From assembly GCF_021603585.1 (NCBI RefSeq), contig NZ_BQHI01000013.1:92336-156335 (forward strand): a stretch of 64,000 nucleotides of DNA, given 5' to 3'. A program made the position numbers and the translations under genes. Under the pieces are notes generated by a model that was not told where the DNA came from, did not search any database, and saw nothing but the letters and a program-made list of their open reading frames with translations. Positions 1 to 7,811 of the stretch are shown piece by piece. Source of the DNA: Pseudomonas sputi. GTDB taxonomy: Bacteria; Pseudomonadota; Gammaproteobacteria; Pseudomonadales; Pseudomonadaceae. Each line of letters begins with the position of its first letter. The stretch's first letter is position 1.

Positions 1-1446
1 ACCGACCGGCGCATCACGATTGACCCAGGCGTTCTTCTCTTCGTAGGTGCCACGCACCCCGGCGGTGAAATCCAGACGCGGGGTCAGGTGCCAGGTGCCT
101 TGGGCGAACAACGCGAAACTGTCGGTCTTGATATGGCCACGTCCGACGCTGTTGACGTTGGCCAGCGCACCCCGTGGCGTGCCGTTCCAGATGTCCGCCT
201 GCGGGCCGTAATAGGCGAAGGATTTGTTGTCCAGATCCGAGCCGAAGTAATAAGCGCCGAGGACGTAATCGAAGAACTCGCCCTTGGGCGACGCGAGGCG
301 AAATTCCTGGGAGTACTGCTTGTCTTCCACCGACACCCCGGCGTTGTAGGTCGCCGGCACATTGAGGCCATCGTCGTTGCGCGGGGTGAAATTCCAGAAG
401 CGGTAGGAACTGACCGAGGTCAGGGTGAAGTCGCTCGGCAGGGTCCAGTTGGCCTCCACCGATGTGCCGCCCTGATGCACGGTGACATGCTGGTCGTTGT
501 CCAGATTGACCTTGCGATGCGAGCCGTTGACCAGCGTCGCGCCGGCAGCGGCGGCGCGGGCCGAGTAGAGATTGACGCCATTGATGGTCGGCCCGGTGTT
601 GTACAGCACGCGGGTGCCGGCGCTGGAATCCTCTTCGTTGTAGTCACCGATCCAGCGCAGGTTGAAATTCTCGTTGGGCTTGAACAGCAGTTGCGCCCGG
701 AAGCCGTCGCGGGAACCGCCGTTCAGGTCATGGCCGTTGAATTCGTTCTTGATGTCGCCGTCGCTGCGGGTGCGATAGGCAGAGATGCGTCCGGCCAACT
801 GATCGTTGAGCGGCCCGGAAAGCGTGCCCTTGGTCTGGAAGTAACCGTCCTCGCCGACCGACGTCTCGATGCTGCGCTCCGGGGTGAAACTCGGGGCGCG
901 GGTGCCGATGTTGATCACCCCGGCGGTGGTGTTCTTGCCGAACAACGTCCCCTGCGGCCCGCGCAGGACTTCGAGTTGTTCGATGTCCATCAGGTCGAAC
1001 ACCGCCATCCCCGGACGGCCCAGATACACGTTGTCGATGTACAACCCGACGCTGCCTTCCAGACCGTCACTGGCCGGGTTGTTGCCCAGGCCCCGGATCG
1101 ACACGCTGGACTGGCGCGCATGCATGTAGGCGACGTTGACGCTGGGCACCAGTTGCTGCAGATCCTGAATCCGGTAGACCCGTTGCGTCTCCAGAGTCTG
1201 GCCGCTGACCACACTCATTGGCGTCGGCACGTCCTGAGAACTTTCTTCGCGACGGCGGGTGGTGACGGTCACGGTTTCCAGTTGCGAAGTGGCGTTCGCG
1301 GTCTTGCCTGCCGGTGCCGGCGCGGGAGTTTCTGCCTCAGCGGCGTAGCCGTGGGTCCAACTGGCACTCCCCGCCAGCAACAGGGCCAGAGGCAGGCGTT
1401 TGAGCCGTCGTGGCGGCGGCGGTGAAGCGAGGTTCAACGGACTCAT
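1..1446 (-). CDS. TonB-dependent outer-membrane receptor, SftP-like (3' end outside window)
   Basis: The frame stays open on the minus strand from ATG at 1446 to the left edge, giving 482 codons with no stop, so the C-terminal barrel is cut off. An N-terminal signal sequence ends near YAAEAE. It is followed by a TonB-box-like stretch (QLETVTVTTRR) and a plug domain with SIRGLGNN and EVLRGPQGTLFGKNTTAGVIN. This plug pattern is typical of TonB-dependent receptors, which import ligands across the outer membrane using TonB energy. It is divergent from a LysR gene and next to ats genes. In Pseudomonas putida S-313 a receptor called SftP sits in the equivalent sulfate-ester locus, so a sulfate ester or other organosulfur ligand is inferred. 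An iron chelate cannot be excluded from sequence alone. Confidence 0.9.
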   Translation of the reverse strand, partial: MSPLNLASPPPPRRLKRLPLALLLAGSASWTHGYAAEAETPAPAPAGKTANATSQLETVTVTTRRREESSQDVPTPMSVVSGQTLETQRVYRIQDLQQLVPSVNVAYMHARQSSVSIRGLGNNPASDGLEGSVGLYIDNVYLGRPGMAVFDLMDIEQLEVLRGPQGTLFGKNTTAGVINIGTRAPSFTPERSIETSVGEDGYFQTKGTLSGPLNDQLAGRISAYRTRSDGDIKNEFNGHDLNGGSRDGFRAQLLFKPNENFNLRWIGDYNEEDSSAGTRVLYNTGPTINGVNLYSARAAAAGATLVNGSHRKVNLDNDQHVTVHQGGTSVEANWTLPSDFTLTSVSSYRFWNFTPRNDDGLNVPATYNAGVSVEDKQYSQEFRLASPKGEFFDYVLGAYYFGSDLDNKSFAYYGPQADIWNGTPRGALANVNSVGRGHIKTDSFALFAQGTWHLTPRLDFTAGVRGTYEEKNAWVNRDAPVG

Positions 1447-1569
1447 GGGACTGCTCCTGGTCAAAAAACACGCAGACATCTTCCGTGCCGCATATTCTTT
1501 TAAGTTATTTATTTATGTTTTTACAAAGATTTACTGCATAAGAGATTGCCTTTATAAGGAGTCGACCTA

Positions 1570-1587
1570 ATGCATATCCAATGCATT
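1570..1587. promoter_or_regulatory. Putative LysR operator, copy 1 (ATGCAT-N5-ATGCAT)
   Basis: The 18-bp element ATGCATATCCAATGCATT lies between the divergent receptor and LysR genes. Its reverse complement matches 16 of 18 bases of the element at 7667-7684 upstream of atsB. A third ATGCAT overlaps the LysR start codon at 1612. The dyad symmetry, the placement and the recurrence at two sulfur-ester promoters suggest a shared regulator site. The binding protein is inferred, most likely one of the two LysR paralogues. Confidence 0.5.
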
Positions 1588-1611
1588 TCCCGGATATTTT
1601 TTATGTGAAAA

Positions 1612-2556
1612 ATGCATATCGACTTGCGCCAACTCAGACACTTCATCGCCCTTGCCGAACAACGCAGCTTCGTCGCCGGTGCGCAGGCGGTGAATCTGTC
1701 GCAGTCGGCGTTCAGCCGTAGCATTCAGGCGCTGGAGCACAGCGTCGGTTGCCAGTTGGTGGATCGCGGGCGCAAGGAGTTACCACCGACCAAACAGGGC
1801 CATGTGCTGCTTGAACACGCGCGGCGACTGGTCAGCGGCGCGCAACAGATGGCCAACGAGATCAGCCAGTTCAACGGGCTGGAGACGGGGGAATTACGCT
1901 TTGGTTGCGGCCCTGCGCCGGCGGCGGGATTAATCCCGCGAGCCATTGGCAGCTTCATCGGCCGATACCCGAAAGCGCGGGTGCATTACCAGGTTGATGA
2001 CTGGCAGAGCCTGAGCAAAAGACTGCTGAGCGAGGAGTTCGAATTCTTCGTCGCCGACACTCGGCACTTCGAGGCGGATCCGGATTATCTGACCCACCGC
2101 TTGCGGCCACGCAAATGGCATTTCTGCTGCCGCGCCGGGCATCCGCTGGGCGCTTTCGAGCGAGTCACGGCAGAGCAACTGATGAGTTATCCACTGGCCG
2201 TGAGCATTCGCCCGCCAAACCTGCGCAAGGTCATCGTCGACCTCAGTGGCCGGCCGGATTTCGTCCCGAACGTAGAGTGCGAGAACAGCGCCAGCCTGCT
2301 CGGCGTGGTGCTGCGCTCCGATGCGATCGGCATCGTCGGCGCCTATTCGGATGCGCTGCACCAGGCCCGGGGTGAACTGGTGCGCTTGAAGGTCGAAGGG
2401 TTGGCGGATGATCTCGAGGAGCTCTACACCCGTTACGGCATTGTCAGCCGCGCCGGGTATCGGTTGTCGCCATTGGCCGAGGCGATGATCGAGCAGATCA
2501 AGGCGATTGATGCCGTGGAAGAAGAGGTGTGTTCGCTGGCGAACCTCGCCGTCTGA
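1612..2556 (+). CDS. LysR-family regulator, SftR-like (paralogue 1)
   Basis: This 314-residue protein has the N-terminal winged helix-turn-helix of LysR regulators (residues about 4-62, DLRQLRHFIALAEQRSF and QSAFSRSIQALE) and a C-terminal effector-binding domain starting near FGCGPAPA. It is clearly a paralogue of the LysR protein at 5528-6448; the two share FGCGPAPA and a FEFF(V/I)AD-type segment. It is divergent from the TonB receptor, and its start codon overlaps an ATGCAT word. In P. putida the LysR regulator SftR controls sulfate-ester genes next to sftP. Assignment of this copy, rather than the other, as SftR is by position only. Confidence 0.9.
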   Translation: MHIDLRQLRHFIALAEQRSFVAGAQAVNLSQSAFSRSIQALEHSVGCQLVDRGRKELPPTKQGHVLLEHARRLVSGAQQMANEISQFNGLETGELRFGCGPAPAAGLIPRAIGSFIGRYPKARVHYQVDDWQSLSKRLLSEEFEFFVADTRHFEADPDYLTHRLRPRKWHFCCRAGHPLGAFERVTAEQLMSYPLAVSIRPPNLRKVIVDLSGRPDFVPNVECENSASLLGVVLRSDAIGIVGAYSDALHQARGELVRLKVEGLADDLEELYTRYGIVSRAGYRLSPLAEAMIEQIKAIDAVEEEVCSLANLAV

Positions 2557-2560
2557 CACA

Positions 2561-2640
2561 CCGCCTTCGCGAGCGAGCGCGCTCCCACAGGAGTACGCGT
2601 TCCAAATGTGAGAGCGGGCTTGCTCGCGAAGGCGTCGCCA
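2561..2640. repeat. REP pair, inverted
   Basis: Two imperfect inverted copies of the Pseudomonas REP sequence, at about 2564-2590 (CTTCGCGAGCGAGC...CTCCCACAG) and 2608-2634 (GAGCGGGCTTGCTCGCGAAGG), lie in the gap between the LysR gene and the sulfatase gene. They are typical intergenic REP elements and may act as a transcription or mRNA-decay boundary. Confidence 0.85.
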
Positions 2641-2746
2641 CGGCCAACGATGCATTCGCTGCATATAACCCATTCCCCGAATGCACTTGCCGAACACCCT
2701 CGCCGAAAGCGAAAAACCTCGCCTGTCTTTCTGACTGGTGAACCCC

Positions 2747-4357
2747 ATGCCCACCCCGCAAAACCCTGTGCGCAACGTGCTGTACATCATGTGCGATCAA
2801 CTGCGCCGCGATTACCTGTCCTGCTACGGCCACCCGCACCTGCACACCCCGAACATCGATCGCCTGGCCGCCGCCGGCGTGCGCTTCAGCCGCGCCTACA
2901 CCCAGGGCACGATCTGCGGACCGTCGCGGATGTCGGCCTACACCGGGCGTTATGTCAGCAGCCATCAGGTGGCGTGGAATGCCGTACCGCTGCCGCTGGA
3001 AGAACTGACCATCGGCGATTACCTGCGCCCTCACGGCATTCGTACCGCGCTGGTCGGCAAGACCCACGCCACGGCCAACGTGGATGCCTTGCAGCGGTTG
3101 GCGATCAACCCTGAAAGCGCCCACGCCGAAGTGCTCAATGAAGTCGGCTTCGAGCCGTACTTGCGTCACGACGGCATCTTCCCCGACGACCCGCTGTTCG
3201 ATGACAAACGCGAATCCGCGCCCTACACCCACTACCTGCGCGAGCAGGGTTTCGAAGGGCGTAACCCCTGGCACGACTGGGCCAACGCGGCCGAAGGCGA
3301 CAACGGCGAAATCCTCAGCGGCTGGAAAATGCGCAATGCCCATTTGCCGGCGCGAATTCCCGAGCAACATTCAGAGACTGTCTACACTACAAATCGAGCC
3401 ATCGACTTCATCGGTGAGCAAGGTGAAAAACCGTGGTTTTTACACCTGTCCTACATCAAACCCCACTGGCCCTACATCGTACCGGCGCCGTACCACACTT
3501 TGTACAGTACGAAATCGATTCTCGAACCGGTACGTAATGCCTCTCCAAGCGACCACCCGGTCTATCAGGCCTTTCGCCAGCATGAGGAAAGCCTGAATTT
3601 CTCCAAAGATCCGGTACGACTGAACGTGATCCCGACGTACATGGGCCTGGTCAAACAGGTCGATGATCAGTTGGGCCGGCTGTTCGATTTCCTGCAAAGC
3701 AACGGACGCTGGGAGGACACGCTGATCGTGTTTACCAGCGATCACGGCGATTTTCTGGGCGATCACTGGCTGGGCGAGAAGGAGTTTTTGCTGGAGCAGG
3801 CGGTGGGGGTTCCATTGATCGTGCGCGACCCGCGTGCGGCGGCGGATGTCACACGGGGCACCGTGGATGAACGTCTGGCGGAAACCATCGATGGCGTGCC
3901 GACCTTTCTCGAAGCACTGGGCGTGACCGGCGCCGAGCATCGGCTTGAAGGTCGCTCGCTGATTCCGTTGCTGCACGGTGAAACTGCGGACTGGCGCCGC
4001 TATGCAATCAGTGAATACGACTACGCCTTCCAGGCCCCGGCACGTGAGCGTCTCGGCCAGCCGATCGACCGTTGCCGGATGACGATGGTGCGCAGCGAGC
4101 GCTGGAAATACCTGGCATACGACGGCTTCCGGCCGCAGCTTTTCGATCTGTTGAATGATCCGCAGGAGCTGCAGGATCTGGGCGCAGACCCGGCGTATGC
4201 GGCGGTGCGCGAAGAGCATGCGGGGTATCTGTTCGAGTGGCTGCGCGGGTTGAAGCGGCGCACGACCATCAGCCATCAGGAGATTGATGTGCGTGGGCAG
4301 CGGTTTCGTTATGGGGAGCCGGAGACCGAGAAAATCGTTCAGATTGGCGTTTGGTGA
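2747..4357 (+). CDS. Sulfatase / phosphonate monoester hydrolase-like enzyme
   Basis: This alkaline phosphatase superfamily hydrolase has 536 residues from ATG 2747; an in-frame GTG lies at 2738. The sulfatase signature C-G-P-S-R places the nucleophile at Cys57, which would be converted to formylglycine, and Asp17-Gln18 and Asp332-His333 (FTSDHGD) are probable metal ligands. The overall pattern resembles Rhizobium and Burkholderia phosphonate monoester hydrolase (PehA/PMH), whose nucleophile is also residue 57, more than it resembles AtsA. Examples are the C-terminal SEYDYAF and LFDL..DPQEL..L..DPAYA segments. PMH-type enzymes are promiscuous between sulfate and phosphate mono- and diesters. 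The location between sft and atsK genes favours a sulfate ester. There is no signal peptide, so a cytoplasmic location is likely. Confidence 0.85.
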   Translation: MPTPQNPVRNVLYIMCDQLRRDYLSCYGHPHLHTPNIDRLAAAGVRFSRAYTQGTICGPSRMSAYTGRYVSSHQVAWNAVPLPLEELTIGDYLRPHGIRTALVGKTHATANVDALQRLAINPESAHAEVLNEVGFEPYLRHDGIFPDDPLFDDKRESAPYTHYLREQGFEGRNPWHDWANAAEGDNGEILSGWKMRNAHLPARIPEQHSETVYTTNRAIDFIGEQGEKPWFLHLSYIKPHWPYIVPAPYHTLYSTKSILEPVRNASPSDHPVYQAFRQHEESLNFSKDPVRLNVIPTYMGLVKQVDDQLGRLFDFLQSNGRWEDTLIVFTSDHGDFLGDHWLGEKEFLLEQAVGVPLIVRDPRAAADVTRGTVDERLAETIDGVPTFLEALGVTGAEHRLEGRSLIPLLHGETADWRRYAISEYDYAFQAPARERLGQPIDRCRMTMVRSERWKYLAYDGFRPQLFDLLNDPQELQDLGADPAYAAVREEHAGYLFEWLRGLKRRTTISHQEIDVRGQRFRYGEPETEKIVQIGVW

Positions 4358-4370
4358 TCGAGGCTGCTGT

Positions 4371-4403
4371 TGATCGTTCCCACGCTCTGCGAGGGAACGA
4401 TCA
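4371..4403. terminator. Palindrome between convergent sulfatase and atsK genes
   Basis: An 11-bp perfect stem (TGATCGTTCCC / GGGAACGATCA) with an 11-base loop lies between two convergent genes. It has no T-tract. It belongs to a local family of TTCCCACGCTC-containing palindromes that also occurs at 6450-6480 and 18688-18708. It may serve as a bidirectional terminator or be a REP-like repeat. Confidence 0.55.
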
Positions 4404-4426
4404 GCGAAGCCAGCGGTGAGGCCCGA

Positions 4427-5347
4427 TCAGACGCCGACGATTTCAGCGCCTTTGATGGTCTGACTACGCTGCCCATTCGCCCCGACCGGCACTTCCCCTC
4501 TGAGCGTCACCCGACGCACCACCCGATCCTGAGTGCCGTAGTCATCAATCGCATAATGCTGCGTCGAACGGTTATCCCAGATCGCCACATCACCGGCCTT
4601 CCAGCGCCAGCGCACGACGTTCTCCTGGCGAATCACATGGCTCTGCAACAAGCCGAACAGGTGCGCCGAATCAGCCTGGGAATAACCCTTGATGCGCTTG
4701 ACGAAATGCCCCAGCAGCAAGCTCTTTTCGCCGCTGATCGGGTGTACCCGGACCACCGGGTGCTCGGTCTCGTAGACGGTCGAGGTGAAAATCTTGCGAT
4801 AGCGCTCAAGCTTCTCCGCCGATACGTCCGGCTTCACGGCGGCGTAGTCGTATTCGTTGCTGTGGACGGCCACCAGTTTGTCCGCCAGTTCGCGCAGCTC
4901 GGTCGGCAGTTCGTTGTACGCCGTCGCGGTGTTCGCCCACAGCGTATCGCCACCGAACGCCGGGGCCACCACCGAACGCAGGATCGAGGCCTTCGGGTAG
5001 GCATCGACGAAGGTGACGTCGGTGTGCCAGGAGTTGGCGCGCTGCCCTTCGGCGCCGTCCAGTTCCAGCAGATAACGAGTGCCCTCGCGGGACGGCACGG
5101 TCGGGTGCGCCACCGGCTCGCCGAGCAGATGCGCAAAGGCTTCCTGACGCTGATCGTCGAGCTGGGTCTGCTCGCGAAAGAACACCACCTTGTACAGGAT
5201 CAGCGCCTGTTGAATGGCTTCAACCGTCGCGGCATCCAGCTCACCGGACAGCTGCACGCCACGGATTTCGGCGCCGATACGACCGGCCACCGGATGAATG
5301 TCCAGCGCGTGGACAGCGGGTTTTACAGCGAGTGCGGCATTGCTCAT
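4427..5347 (-). CDS. atsK: Alkylsulfatase, 2-oxoglutarate- and Fe(II)-dependent (AtsK, TauD family)
   Basis: This 306-residue TauD/TfdA-family dioxygenase has iron ligands His108, Asp110 (SWHTDVTF) and His264 (STQHYAIDDY), with Arg275 and Arg279 placed to hold 2-oxoglutarate. These positions agree with those I recall for AtsK of P. putida, which cleaves alkyl sulfate esters oxidatively to aldehyde and sulfate. TauD is the close alternative, but the surrounding genes (atsRBC, atsA, receptor) favour AtsK. The gene is divergent from a LysR gene, with about 180 bp between the two starts. Its product would release sulfate from esters imported by the ABC system next door. Confidence 0.88.
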   Translation of the reverse strand: MSNAALAVKPAVHALDIHPVAGRIGAEIRGVQLSGELDAATVEAIQQALILYKVVFFREQTQLDDQRQEAFAHLLGEPVAHPTVPSREGTRYLLELDGAEGQRANSWHTDVTFVDAYPKASILRSVVAPAFGGDTLWANTATAYNELPTELRELADKLVAVHSNEYDYAAVKPDVSAEKLERYRKIFTSTVYETEHPVVRVHPISGEKSLLLGHFVKRIKGYSQADSAHLFGLLQSHVIRQENVVRWRWKAGDVAIWDNRSTQHYAIDDYGTQDRVVRRVTLRGEVPVGANGQRSQTIKGAEIVGV

Positions 5348-5527
5348 GGGTAGACCCTCATCGACTGCTTGCGGTTGGACGGCAGCGAAACAACGCTCTA
5401 TCTATATTCCATTTACATCTAATAGATATCTACATGCTTCGTTGACGGAATAAGAGCTTGCATTTAAAACCTCAAGCAACCTCGTCGCAAATGCCTTCGA
5501 GCTATTTTTAGGATGCCGGAAAAGCAT
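5348..5527. promoter_or_regulatory. Divergent promoter region of atsK and the second LysR gene
   Basis: This AT-rich gap between divergent genes contains the perfect 10-bp palindrome TAGATATCTA at 5423-5432. The arrangement is typical for a LysR protein that controls a divergent target. I do not find the ATGCAT-N5-ATGCAT element of the other two ats promoters here, so control may be by a different protein or site. Confidence 0.35.
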
Positions 5528-6448
5528 ATGGATCTTCGCCAGTTGCGCTACTTCATCGCCCTCAACGAACACCGCAGTTTTGTCCGCGCGGCCGACGCCA
5601 TGGGCATCACTCAACCGGCGTTCAGCCGCAGCATTCAAGGGCTGGAGCAGGAGTTCGGCTGCGTGCTGGTGGATCGCGGCAACAAGGATCTGCGCCCCAC
5701 TCCCGAGGGCCAGGTGGTGCTGCAACACGCCCTGACGCTGGTGCAGGGCGCGGCATTGCTCAGCGCCGAAGTGACGCAGATGACCAAGCTCGATGCCGGC
5801 GAACTGCACTTCGGTTGCGGCCCGGCGCCGGCGGTGAAACTGGTGCCGGACGCGGTGGCGCAATTCATCAATGCGCACCCGAAAGTGCGCACCTGCTTTC
5901 AGGTGGATAACTGGGAAAAGCTCAGCCGCGCCCTGAGCCGCGAGGAGATCGAATTCTTTATCGCCGACATTCGCCATTTCGAATCCGACCCGAATTTCCA
6001 GACCCAGCCGCTGACGCCCAAACGCGGGGTGTTTTTCTGTCGGCCGGGGCATCCGCTGCTGGCCAAGGAAAGCTTGTCGACCAACGACATGTTCGACTAC
6101 CCGCTGGCGACCACGCTGATCCCGCCAGGCATTCGCAAACTGCTGGCGAATCTCAGCGGACGGATCGATTTCTCACCGACCATCGAGACCGAGCATTTTC
6201 CGGCGCTGGTGAAAGTGGTGCTGCAATCCAACGCAATCGGCGTGGGCACCGAAGAGGCGTTTGTCGAAGATATCGCCCAGGGCTCGCTGGCACCGCTGCA
6301 CTGGCGCAATCTGCCGCAGAACCTGGAAAGCATGAATGCGCGGTGCGGGATTGTGAGTCGCACGGGATTCCGGCTGTCACCGGCGGCGCGGGCGATGATC
6401 GAGACGCTGGTGGCGGTGGATAAACAGCAGATCGGCGTCGCGGTTTGA
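5528..6448 (+). CDS. LysR-family regulator (paralogue 2), divergent from atsK
   Basis: This LysR-type regulator has 306 residues from ATG 5528. That start is preferred over ATG 5513 because GGAA lies at suitable spacing and the LysR alignment begins at MDLRQLRYF. The N-terminal helix-turn-helix (PAFSRSIQGLEQ) is followed by an effector domain with FGCGPAPA and a FEFFIAD-like segment (IEFFIADIRHFE). It is closely related to the LysR gene at 1612. The head-to-head arrangement with atsK suggests that it regulates alkylsulfatase, probably in response to sulfur limitation or a sulfur metabolite. The ligand is unknown. Confidence 0.9.
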   Translation: MDLRQLRYFIALNEHRSFVRAADAMGITQPAFSRSIQGLEQEFGCVLVDRGNKDLRPTPEGQVVLQHALTLVQGAALLSAEVTQMTKLDAGELHFGCGPAPAVKLVPDAVAQFINAHPKVRTCFQVDNWEKLSRALSREEIEFFIADIRHFESDPNFQTQPLTPKRGVFFCRPGHPLLAKESLSTNDMFDYPLATTLIPPGIRKLLANLSGRIDFSPTIETEHFPALVKVVLQSNAIGVGTEEAFVEDIAQGSLAPLHWRNLPQNLESMNARCGIVSRTGFRLSPAARAMIETLVAVDKQQIGVAV

Positions 6449-6449
6449 G

Positions 6450-6480
6450 GGTCATTCCCACGCTCGGCGCGGGAATGACC
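6450..6480. terminator. Palindrome between convergent LysR and atsR genes
   Basis: A 10-bp perfect stem (GGTCATTCCC / GGGAATGACC) lies in the short gap between convergent genes, with the same TTCCCACGCTC core as the palindrome at 4371. It is a probable bidirectional terminator or REP-like element, without a clear T-tract. Confidence 0.5.
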
Positions 6481-6487
6481 GCATGAC

Positions 6488-7501
6488 TCAGAGCTTCGCA
6501 GCCGCCAGCTCAGGCGCCACCCACTCGTTCACCTTGAACGGCTTGCGAATCAGCTTCTGCTGCGCCGCCAGATCGACCTTGCCCTGCAGGTTCTGAAGGA
6601 ACAGCGGATCCAGTGTCGACGGGAATACTTCACTCAGGTTCTGATCCTTCAGATCCTGGGTGAGGATCACCGATGGATAGCTCGCCAGCCCCGACACAAG
6701 CTGCACATAGGCGTCCTTGTTGCTGTCCTGCGTCAACCACTCCACCGCCTGCTGCTGCGCCTTGAGCAGTTTCGCCACGGCTTGCGGATGCCCGTCGACA
6801 AACTTGCCGGTGCCCACCAGCACCGACTGCACACTGCCGGCGCCGCCTAGGTCTTTGGTGTTAAGCGGCAACTCGGCCAGGCCTTTGGCCTGCAACGCGG
6901 TCAGCCCGGAGCTGCCCCATGACGCATCAATCTGCTTCGCCGCCAGCGCAGCAACTGCTGCGTTGAAATCGAGGTTGATGACTTTCACATCCTTCTCGCT
7001 CAAGCCCACGCTGGCCAGCGCCGCATCGAACGACAATTGGGTAGCAGTGCCGCGGAAGATCGCCACGCGCTTGCCCTTGAGATCCTGCAACGTCTTGATC
7101 CCCGAACCCGGCACCACGCCCAGGTATTGCTTTACACCGCGGGCACTGGCGCTGAGCAGGCGCGTATCCAGTCCGTTGGATTTGCCGATGATGGCCGCCA
7201 GATCTCCGAGATAGGCCAGGTCAACCTGGCCGTTGGCGAACGCTTCGTTGATCACAGGTCCAGCGCCCTTGAAGAAACTCCACTGAATCTTGATGCCCTG
7301 ATCGGCGAAGGCTTTTTCGAAGATCTGTTGATCGCGCAACACGTCCACGATGCCCCCGCCGCTGTGCTGGGTACCGGCGCTCAGATCAGGCACGGCAATC
7401 CTGATTTCCTTGAGCTCGTCGGCCTGGGCAGAAAACGCCAGCAGCCCCGCCAGCGCCGGCACGGCAAACAGACTGATGACACGTTTGAAAGGAATGTTCA
7501 T
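6488..7501 (-). CDS. atsR: Periplasmic sulfate-ester-binding protein AtsR
   Basis: This 337-residue ABC-transporter substrate-binding protein of the SsuA/TauA/AtsR class has a cleavable signal peptide ending at AFSAQA. The mature protein shows the usual nitrate/sulfonate-binding pattern (IRIAVPD, GQVDLAYLGD, LKGKRVAIFRGTATQ). It is divergent from atsB and atsC, which encode the permease and ATPase, across a 310-bp promoter region. In P. putida and P. aeruginosa, AtsR with AtsBC imports aromatic or alkyl sulfate esters under sulfate starvation. A sulfonate ligand is the main alternative. The divergent layout separates the binding protein from its membrane partners. Confidence 0.85.
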   Translation of the reverse strand: MNIPFKRVISLFAVPALAGLLAFSAQADELKEIRIAVPDLSAGTQHSGGGIVDVLRDQQIFEKAFADQGIKIQWSFFKGAGPVINEAFANGQVDLAYLGDLAAIIGKSNGLDTRLLSASARGVKQYLGVVPGSGIKTLQDLKGKRVAIFRGTATQLSFDAALASVGLSEKDVKVINLDFNAAVAALAAKQIDASWGSSGLTALQAKGLAELPLNTKDLGGAGSVQSVLVGTGKFVDGHPQAVAKLLKAQQQAVEWLTQDSNKDAYVQLVSGLASYPSVILTQDLKDQNLSEVFPSTLDPLFLQNLQGKVDLAAQQKLIRKPFKVNEWVAPELAAAKL

Positions 7502-7811
7502 GGGTACGGCTCCTGATTACGACGGGCATTGAGGAGCCGAAAGTAGGCACATTCCGCATTAGCGTTTAAATACTTAAAAAGCACATTTTTATAGCTTTTA
7601 ACGCTAAGCCATAGTCCGAAGGACCTGTAGATCGATATGCATGCAGAGCATCAAAAATATTCTCCGAATGCATTGGATGCGCATGGGCTGGAGGCCTTAA
7701 ATGGTCTGGCTTATCTCCCAATAGCATTGAATTGAAGTTTTATATATCTAATTTGCATACCGCACTTCCATGAAGGCAGGCCTGCCTGCAACCCGACAAC
7801 GGAGGTCACCC
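7502..7811. promoter_or_regulatory. Divergent atsR / atsBCA control region
   Basis: This 310-bp AT-rich gap holds no gene. On the atsR side, 8-bp inverted arms TTAGCGTT (7559-7566) and AACGCTAA (7600-7607) flank an A/T-rich stretch likely to contain the atsR promoter. Further right are an ATGCAT word at 7637-7642 and the 18-bp element at 7667-7684. GGAGGT at 7801-7806 is the atsB ribosome binding site. Both flanking genes are expected to be induced by sulfate limitation; the actual factors (CysB, a LysR paralogue) are not shown by sequence. Confidence 0.55.
7667..7684. promoter_or_regulatory. Putative LysR operator, copy 2
   Basis: AATGCATTGGATGCGCAT is the reverse complement of a sequence that matches 16 of 18 bases of the element at 1570-1587. 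It lies 128 bp upstream of the atsB start codon. Its recurrence at a second promoter of the same pathway is the main support for a regulatory role. Confidence 0.5.

Noticed and set aside
88-1425. 445-codon plus-strand frame
   Set aside because: It is antisense to the TonB receptor, whose plug motifs read clearly on the minus strand.
7770-7811. Upstream ATG 7770 as atsB start
   Set aside because: It lacks a ribosome site, whereas ATG 7812 has GGAGGT at five-base spacing.
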